DNA of 38,400 nucleotides from Hydnum rufescens UP504. Lineage: Eukaryota; Basidiomycota; Agaricomycetes; Cantharellales; Hydnaceae. A program made the position numbers and the translations under genes. Every line of letters begins with the position of its first letter. Position 1 is the stretch's first letter. The stretch covers positions 20,548 to 58,947 of the forward strand of contig MU128981.1 in assembly GCA_014904985.1 (NCBI GenBank), in the 5' to 3' direction. The notes under the pieces were generated by a model. The model did not search any database. It had not been told where the DNA came from and worked only from the letters and a program-made list of their open reading frames with translations. Below are positions 31,580 through 38,400 of the stretch, piece by piece.

Positions 31580-32941
31580 ATGGACGCACTCCTACGGTGG
31601 AGCATTGAGAATTCAACGCGCAGCGAAGATGCACCTGCCGGGGCGGAGCCCACAGTGCCGCGTCAGCCCATCGATCCAGCTGTCATCGACCTCATTCTCG
31701 GTAAACCAGACTCTGAAGTTATGAAGGTACACTGTCCCCATGCGTGGCCTTTTATCATGCGCTGACAATATCATGGATGGACAGGAAAATCTAGCTGTCG
31801 CCGTCGATGAGAGTAAGGGCATGGGCGAACGTGTGTTGGCCCTTGATAATTTCGAAATGGTAAGGGGACGAAAACAAGCATTGTGCCTCGAGATCCGCAA
31901 TCCCTGACTGGGAGTGTTTCTATCCAGCTCATAGAACAGATAGACAATGCGAATAGTCAGTGATCTTCCCGGTACAGTCCTCGTACCTCCCACTGTGAAC
32001 TCACGCTCGCGCATCGAAAAGACCTGGCGCCACTCAAGATGTGGGAGCCCTTATAACCCTTTCAAACTCACCCCACGACCCGATCCGATTGCACGCATTA
32101 TGGATCTTGGGAACAGCCACTCAGAACAATCCCAAGCCCAAGAGATCGTGGGTCCCATTCGTCTCAGTCCTCTTGCTCTCGCCTACCGAGTGAATAACCA
32201 AATGTTTCTGTTCAGTACCTCTCATATAAACCTCTCTCTGGTGTCCTCGAAATTTTGTCCTCTCCAGATAGCGATGCCAGTCCAGAAACTCGATCGAAAG
32301 CAGTCTACTGCATTTCAAATGCGGTACGGCATAGTGCCCAAGCCGTACATCAACTTGGGTCTCTAGGAGGGTGGAAAGTCCTCAATGGCGCCCTAACAGG
32401 CACGTCACCCGACACGTTCGTGCCTCCCACGTGATAAATTAATATCTCTCTCCATTGCGTAGACTCAAGCGTAGCCGTGCGTCGCAAGACGGCTTTCCTG
32501 TTGAACACGCTCCTCTTGCAAGACGGGTCCTCACCAGAAGAAGAAGCAGATCCCATAAAACTGCCCCATCCGTACACACCAACCTTCCGTCGCACTTTCC
32601 CCCCTCCACACAAACAACAACAAATGGTACGACCCGCGCGGCATTCCAATCGTTGGGAATTGTGACCACCCTCCTGCACTCTCTTGTTTCCCTGTTCCGC
32701 ACGGACCCGACGGGACGGGGTCCCCGATGTCGATTTCGAAGAGAAATCGATCCGTGTTATCCTCACATTCGTACAGCTCGAGTCGTCCTCGCCTTCACCG
32801 ACGTTGAACGGGCAACATGGATTGAACGAGGAGCAAAGGGGTCTTTTGGCCCAGCTATTGAAGAGCACAGGGAAGGAAAGTGGACTGGTGCGATGGAATC
32901 TCGTGGAGGAAGAGTGGGCCACATTGGAAGCATCGTTGTAG
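31580..32941 (+). pseudogene. FES1: Hsp70 nucleotide-exchange factor FES1, interrupted by frameshifts
   Basis: Fes1 releases ADP from cytosolic Hsp70 through an armadillo-like fold. Exons: 31580-31726, 31785-31859, 31928-31955, 32022-32147, 32216-32399, 32463-32941. Diagnostic segments: LLRWSIENST, DLILGKPDSEVMK, LIEQIDNAN, LHALWILGTATQNNP, RSKAVYCISNAVRHSAQAV, VAVRRKTAFLLNTLLL, DVDFEEKSIRVILTF. The family order is preserved, but the frame shifts near 32050 and 32137 (both like 1-nt losses in C runs), near 32597 (loss) and near 32722 (gain). The last two compensate each other. No AG dinucleotide occurs from 32551 to 32739, so an intron cannot explain those two. Intron 5 (32400-32462) would use a GC donor. 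Either a recently damaged gene or consensus errors in the assembly; I cannot tell which from one sequence. Confidence 0.85.
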
Positions 32942-33840
32942 TGGATTACATAATTTATCTCACTTCTTTTTCGAGGGGTGAGAGGATGGTCTTGTCTGAT
33001 AAATGCCATCTGTGAGTCAGATTACGCTCGAGGAAGGGCGCCGAGGTATAGCATTAATTGGTACAGGCTTTCCCTGCCCAATACGGGTCCCCGGACGTGT
33101 AGTTTCTTATCGATCTGTGCTACCGTTGCATTTCATCGGCTCCTGTTTGCCACAATGTGTTCTGAAGCAGGCATAAGTGAATATGTGATTGCCACCGTCC
33201 TCTCCACCACCAAGTTGCTCTGTATGAACATTGTACCGTGTTCAAGCCCACACAGTAATCCACACACAGATATATATACTCACTTACTTTTCCCCAGCCC
33301 TGCGACGTCCTCATGGGCGTCGTCACGCCATTTCACGCGCCCTGGTCAATTCTCTCGCAGCTCCTCACCCAAATTAGGCCTTGTTTGGAATGTTCGCCTG
33401 ATAGAAATGACTGTTCTTGCCTTTACCTCGCGTGGTTGATGATACGCTGCCGTCTTGTCGCGCAACTGCTGTAAAGCAACCCATTCTGTTGCTGGCAATC
33501 GTCAAAACCCACTCCTAGTGCCGGACTTTCCTCTATCTGATCTCTCTATGCGCTCAAGGCCACTGTGGCCTACTGGCAAATCATACCTCGTGTTCCCTTC
33601 ACGCTTGACTGAAACAAGACAATAGAAATACAGTATCACTTACTGCTCTGGATTAGTAATGTGTACTTGATTGGAATGAGGCTCAGTGCAGTCCGATTTA
33701 CTTACTGTAAGAATCAGTTCTTCTGATCACTGTGTCCTCGTCCCTGCTTATTGCCTCAAAAAAGGCCGTCAGAGCAAACCAGGCGTCTTTTGGTCTAGGG
33801 GTATTCAAAAACATACAAAGCCCGTCTTTCTCTCTCAAGT
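32942..33840. other. Intergenic region between converging genes, no gene seen
   Basis: FES1 and the AIG2-like gene converge here. A 153-codon plus-strand frame at 32978-33439 is Ser/Pro-rich with scattered Cys and no recognisable domain; I treat it as chance. Confidence 0.5.
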
Positions 33841-34627
33841 CTAGCGAGTCCAAGAAGTTAATTTCTGGGTGACGAAAACGTCATAGGACCAGTCTCCGAG
33901 GTCGAGAGCGGTGCTTTCCCGGTTCCAAACGTAAACCCAAGCAGGTACTTCGGATGGGACTTGGGATTCGCCGAGAAGGGGGAGGTTCGGCTCTGCCTGA
34001 GGGTGAATTTTCTGGAACTGGCCAAGCGCAGAGACCACGACCTTCTCTCTGACATACTCCTGTGGAGAATCCAGTCAGACGAAGAACGAGTGAGTACATT
34101 ATCTTTCAAAGTGCATTGACTTACGTCTCCTTCGAATGAATCCAAATAGGACAAGTCTAGAGAGGTAAGCCCTGAACGAGTACGCCGCGAACAGATGGCG
34201 ATTGCGCTTTGGACGATGGCTCATCAGAAGACCCGGACGCGATGATAGCCGGATAGTCTTCGCCTTTCACGAGGCGTCTTATATAAGACTAGGATAGCCC
34301 TCAGAAAATAATTCGATCAAGTCTTGCATCTTGGCACTCACATATAGTACGGCGGGCGCCGTCACAAGATGAGAGGCGTCATTCCGAATGACCCGACGCA
34401 ACACCTATATACGGGTTCCGAGCGCCATCAATAGATGAGGCGACGCAAGTTTAATCGGGGGAGGGGGGGCCCTTAACTGCCGGATGCATGAGCGTTCCGT
34501 AGAAAAAGGCACTCTGCAAATGAAGGCCACCCTCTTGTAGTGGCGGTGTCACAGGCACCACGAAGGGCTCGGCAGCACTCTCGGTATTAGGTTGCGATGA
34601 GGCCGCGATCTGTTCCCCAAAGGACAT
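33841..34627 (-). pseudogene. AIG2-like gamma-glutamylcyclotransferase, one frameshift
   Basis: AIG2/GGCT-fold proteins release 5-oxoproline from gamma-glutamyl amines. Four exons: 34478-34627, 34342-34404, 34125-34288, 33841-34059. Family landmarks: SAFFYGTLMHPA (YGTL substrate-loop motif at 43-46), VIRNDASHLVTAPAVLY, KGEDYPAIIASG, SVRGVLVQGL, then SLDLSYLDSFEGD and EYVREKVVV with the conserved Glu, ending EVPAWVYVWNRES and GDWSYDVF. The third exon is 164 nt, one short of phase: the reading shifts between VQGL and SLDL near 34166-34172, as if a C were lost from GGCCTT. Without that loss the protein would be 198 residues. It is either genuinely broken or a sequence error. Divergent from the CoA-binding gene. 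Confidence 0.8.
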
Positions 34628-35034
34628 GCTGACGTAGCAGCGTAAACGAACTAGGTCTGGGAAGAGATATCCAGCGAAGTGACACGTGACAGGAAAATGT
34701 CATCGACCAATTATGGTGATTGGTTGGGCTCAAGAAATAAGGGAGAAACTGGTCCACAATATTGAGTCTGTGCTGAAGTAACTCATCCATGTGAGAAATC
34801 CTGAAGCCGACTACAGCCCGCCCACGCTTGAAGCGGTAAATTCCGCTTCACCTCCGCAACCTTGGTGGGCTGCGCGTAGAGGAACTATTTCGCTTGTGCG
34901 GAGTTTCCGGCAAAATCGTCTAGCAGTATAATCTAACCGAGTATCTCTGCCCGGATCTCACATCGAGGGGGATCATTTAAGTCTCGTCGAACAAATTGTT
35001 TCTATTCCAACGATTTCACTCTGCCGCTAGCAAG
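34628..35034. promoter_or_regulatory. Divergent promoter with E-box and inverted CCAAT pair
   Basis: Between the AIG2-like and CoA-binding starts. A CACGTG E-box lies at 34683-34688 and an ACCAAT/ATTGGT inverted pair at 34706-34711 and 34719-34724, 7 bp apart. CCAAT (HAP/NF-Y) and CACGTG (bHLH) are standard fungal motifs; function here is inferred from position. Confidence 0.35.
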
Positions 35035-35718
35035 ATGGCATTTCCTCAAGCTCAAAAGCAGTTCTTGGCCTCTTCTGTTGGTCCTTGTCATCCGCTCGGA
35101 GGTTACATAGTGCTTATGTGCCCATGGATAGGAGTTTGCTGTGATCGGCGCATCCACCAATAAGGAGAAATATGGTTCGAGAGTGTTGAAGTGGTACGTT
35201 GATCGTAAGAAGCCAGTGACCCCCATCCATCCGGTAAGAGTCAATCACTATTATGTGCATCGGGAAACCAACCAATTGGTTTTTTGTTGACATGGACTGA
35301 TTCATAATGTAGAAAGAAGAAACGCTCGAAGGTATTAGCACGATTCGATCTGTACGGGACCTGAAGTCGCCCAAGACCACGTCCCTTAGCATTATCACCC
35401 CTCCAAGTGTACGCTGCATTGCCTGTACAGCCATGACCGCGCGTGATTCTTATAAAGTTGCCTCGTATCTTCAAGATTACCCTCGGTGTCCTTCGGGATG
35501 TCAAAGACCTCGATATCCCCGCTGTGTGGATCCAACCTGGAGCCGAAGACGATGCTGTCAAAAGCTACATTGACGAAGCTGGTCTGTCCTTTCGGCAATT
35601 GTAGTTTCAGGGTTAAACCTCAATTCATGTTTAACCTCTAGGTCTAGCCGACAGGGTCGTTTTGGGTGGCCCCTGCATTCTCGTGTCGGGGGATGATATC
35701 GTTCGCTCTCTGCTGTAA
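35035..35718 (+). CDS. Small CoA-binding domain protein (YccU-like)
   Basis: A stand-alone Rossmann-type CoA-binding domain as in succinyl-CoA synthetase alpha; the cellular role of the stand-alone family is poorly defined. Five exons (35035-35076, 35132-35233, 35313-35408, 35476-35581, 35642-35718) sum to 423 nt and encode 140 residues, all in frame. Landmarks: FAVIGASTNKEKYG (nucleotide-binding loop), VLKWYVDRKKPVTPIHP, TTSLSIITPPS, VWIQPGAEDDA, and LADRVVLGGPCILV near the C-terminus. It is intact, unlike its neighbours on both sides, and the length is normal for the family. Confidence 0.9.
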
Positions 35719-36313
35719 TGGCGGGTCGAAAATTGTATTCCTAGGCTGTGTACCTGTGTGGTGCCCTTCCCATTGTTTGTAAACTCTTGCGCGTAGGCGT
35801 GATTAATGTGTATTATGTCATCGCCACCATTCTCCATGGCTCAGGTGGGCAGCATCCGTCTCTGCCTACCCACAAGCACTGCAATATTCTTTCCTTGAGA
35901 TCACATCTTGGATCCACCTGATGTCGAGGACCGGCCGTCACTGTTGATCACTTTCGATAATACGAGATGTCCAGCCACATTTCACTTGAACGGTGCCGCA
36001 CCAGAAGTGCTCATGACCCCGAGCGTACGTCGTGTTGTGCGACCGATGGTGTAGCTGTTCGGCACAGATGATCGGGTTTTAGTTAATTTCCGTTATTATC
36101 TCATAATAATCGCGCCATTCCAATCGAAGCTTCGGACTTAGGACTTAACTGCCATATGTGGAGATCAACTGTGAAGATAGCCACGAGACTGGGAAGGAGT
36201 TCGGGGCTCCCATGATGGTTTGTAAGTCACAATGTCGGGATGGATGCGCGGCTTACGAATATAAATGAGTATTCGTCGCCTTCTCTCTCGCCGAAACCTT
36301 CGCTCGTACCACC
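35719..36313. other. Intergenic region, no gene seen
   Basis: No coding frame or recognisable element. It holds the promoter region of the decayed dehydrogenase. Confidence 0.5.
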
Positions 36314-37522
36314 ATGTCCTCGTCCCAATCCACCAAACCGCGCGTCGCCGTCCTCGATGACTACCAGGAGGCAGCTTTCAAACATGCAGACTGGAGCCAG
36401 GTCCAGGCCCTGACCCAAGTGCGCGTATTCACCTCGGCCTTCTCTAACGACCCCGCCGATCGCGCCAAGCTCATCGAGGAGCTCAAGCCCTTCGAGATCA
36501 TATGCACCATGCGCGAGCGCACGCGGTTCCCTGCGGAGGTACTCTCCCAGCTGCCGAATCTGAAGCTCCTGACGACGACGGCGATGGGTAATGCATCGAT
36601 CGACATCGCTGCCGCGAGGGACGCTGGGATCGTTGTCAGTGGCACTGGATACAATCCTGGAGGTACAAACGAACACAAGTGCGTCCTCCTCATTGCATCT
36701 CTCCAGCGCTCCAAGTTCTCATGTACGTAACCTACGTCATTTTGACTATTGCTAGCTGGGCTTTGCTTATGACTGTCGCACGAAACCTCGTTTAGACCTT
36801 CGCACGAAACCTCGTGCGCTGAACACAACAACACTGGCACGCGGGGCGCACAATGGCAGACTATTGCCCACAGTCTTGTTATCAAGACTGGTGTTGTCGG
36901 ACTTCAGGATCCTCGGCACCTCTACGAGCAAACCAGTCCTTATTCCCTCTTCCCACTCACACCATCTCCGCATATCCAACTAAGCATCTCCCCGTGTGAA
37001 ATTTACGTATATGATTGGGAAAGGACTTTAAGTATGAACGTGCAGCCCTGGATCTCCTCAAACCCTAACGAAAGATACGATACGGATCAAGTGGTCTTAA
37101 ATTGTGTCACCTATAAGGAAGAAATTTTTCTGCCACCTCTCATTCAGCATAAGTCCTTGTTCCCGGTGGCGTATCCCCGAACATATAGGTCGCTTGGCGA
37201 AGAGTCTACGAACCCGTGACTTCCTCAGTTCCTAGTTGCTGATTCATTCTTATATTCATTTTCCCTCGACACCACCCCACCTCCGACTATGCAAGCACGG
37301 TAAACCTCGTGGAGCGTACAAGAACTGAGTGCAATGAAAACCACCGCCTATCTCATTCACACCTCTCGGGGCCATCATCAACGAACGGGACTCGTGCGCT
37401 GGCTCAAGGAACACAAGATCCAAGGCGCGGCTCGACGTGTTATGTCGAGCCCTTACCGTTGGACATCCTCTCACCCTGGTACAATTGTCACGCTTCGCCC
37501 CATTGGATACGTGGATGATTAA
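36314..37522 (+). pseudogene. Decayed D-2-hydroxyacid dehydrogenase
   Basis: The first exon (36314 to about 36679) is intact and typical of the family's N-terminal substrate domain: RVAVLDDYQEAA, TTTAMGNASIDIAAARDAGI, VVSGTGYNPGGTNEH, then a GTGCGT donor. After a probable acceptor at about 36755 the reading is WALLMTVARNLV and then a TAG. From there, family blocks appear only in scattered frames: QWQTIA, KTGVVGL, RILGTSTSK (the NAD-binding glycine loop), KTTAYLIHTSRG, IINE, LKEHKIQGAA, VEPLPLD, and IVTLRPIGYVDD. Most of the catalytic and NAD-binding domain is lost to deletion and indels. A 24-bp tandem duplication at 36776-36815 (TCGCACGAAACCTCGT twice) sits at the first breakdown point. Intact family members act on 2-hydroxy or 2-oxo acids with NAD(P). 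Confidence 0.75.
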
Positions 37523-38400
37523 AATAGACAAGAGTGATTGATCGAACCATCCATGTCTCGCCGGTGGATGTGTCTCTGATGGAATTCGCCTCGCACCTAT
37601 GGAAATATTTGAATCGGGGGAAATTTTCCTTTCCTTCCTTCTGTAGGTTTCTGGCGCAAAACGGTCAAACATTCTTGCGGTATTGGCGGCACCCGCGAAC
37701 TGGCGTTATTGCCCGTAGATTCGAGCGCTATATTTGTGCTAAACGCGACATGTAGCTGTTTAGCCAAAAAAAGAAATACTGTCCCATGTAAACCAACATG
37801 CGTGGTATTGTAATGTTGCAATTGTCGTGGCTCAGGATACTTCTGTTTTGTTTACGTCGGTCTGAGACTGGAATTAGTATCATAAATCAATATATCTAAT
37901 TCATCTTGGTGCCAGAGAGAGACGATTGTGAGACTTCCACATTTATGCCGAGCTTTGCGAGTTATCTATGCGTGATCCTCCATGACCTTCTCTGCATTTT
38001 ACGGTCTACGTCGCGATCGTTGTTTCGATTTTCGATTTAACTATCGCACTTCGGCCAATGGTATAATTCTCCCACTGTGAAAACAGTACCTTTACGTATA
38101 TAATCCACATCCTCAATTACTTATAATAAGCGTTACAAAAAAGAAGGCCGCGCCCAGTCAAAGTGGCCAACCAATCACGAGGCTCAACGAAAGTATGAAT
38201 CCATTACTGAGGTCGATAATCAGACTCTCGTGTGAAAGTGCCGCAAGACAGCATTATAGCATCCGCTATTGAGATGCAGATATCTCTGATGTAAGAATTA
38301 ATTTATCCTTTAACGCATATGGCCAATCTTCTCACATGATAAAGAAATCACTATGGTAAGATCTCAGACACTCGGCTTTCTATTATCATATCCTCTTCTT
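37523..38400. other. AT-rich intergenic end of window, no gene seen
   Basis: The plus frame 37534-37755 and the opposing minus frame overlap each other and show no recognisable domain. Nothing else is supported to the end of the window. Confidence 0.45.

Noticed and set aside
32455..33015. 186-residue plus-strand frame starting MRRLKRSR
   Set aside because: Only its middle part reads like Fes1 (AAFQSLGIVTTLLHSLV). The ends are out-of-frame FES1 sequence, so it is not a separate gene.
36227..36885. Minus-strand frames of 149 and 174 residues
   Set aside because: Both are opposite the dehydrogenase first exon, whose plus-strand reading is clearly family-like.

Overview
The window is nuclear DNA of a filamentous basidiomycete, most likely an Agaricomycete. 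Genes are broken by many short (about 50-105 bp) GT..AG introns. They include a DUF6593-type protein, a family I associate with basidiomycetes, and orthologues of fungal housekeeping genes. No prokaryotic operons, CRISPR arrays or rRNA/tRNA genes were seen. All exon models are my own reading of reading frames, splice sites and remembered family patterns; no search was run.

There are two compartments. Bases 1 to about 17,040 are repeat-derived. They hold (i) a decayed multi-exon gene of an unrecognised family (about 518-6142) with ITSAVDAP repeats, split by a 1.5 kb insert; (ii) a second unrecognised multi-exon gene (6818-10107); (iii) a solo-LTR-like sequence (10651-11091); and (iv) a minus-strand Ty1/copia retrotransposon (11092-16874) carrying gag, protease, integrase and reverse transcriptase, truncated in RNase H and split by two non-coding inserts. 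This half is strongly CpG-depleted, and most in-frame stops in its genes are TGA at positions that read as CGA if C>T is reversed.

Bases 17,040-38,400 are CpG-rich host sequence. The genes are: pantothenate synthetase (17452-18799, minus), divergent from the B-block-binding largest subunit of TFIIIC (18995-26211, plus, 17 exons, 2065 aa); a DUF6593-like gene (26957-27809, minus) with a degenerate possible relative at about 28224-28470 (plus); a MYND/SET lysine methyltransferase of Set5 type (29699-31437, minus), divergent from the Hsp70 nucleotide-exchange factor FES1 (31580-32941, plus, several 1-nt frameshifts); an AIG2-like gamma-glutamylcyclotransferase (33841-34627, minus, one frameshift), divergent from a small CoA-binding protein (35035-35718, plus, intact); and a decayed D-2-hydroxyacid dehydrogenase (36314 to about 37522, plus).

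The host genes do not form one pathway. The repeated layout is head-to-head pairs sharing short promoters (195, 142 and 407 bp). The observations I rate highest are the CpG-to-TpG decay of the left half, a roughly 160-bp tandem repeat shared by two separate inserts, a TFIIIC B-box-like sequence inside the first intron of the TFIIIC gene itself, and the clustered frameshifts in FES1.
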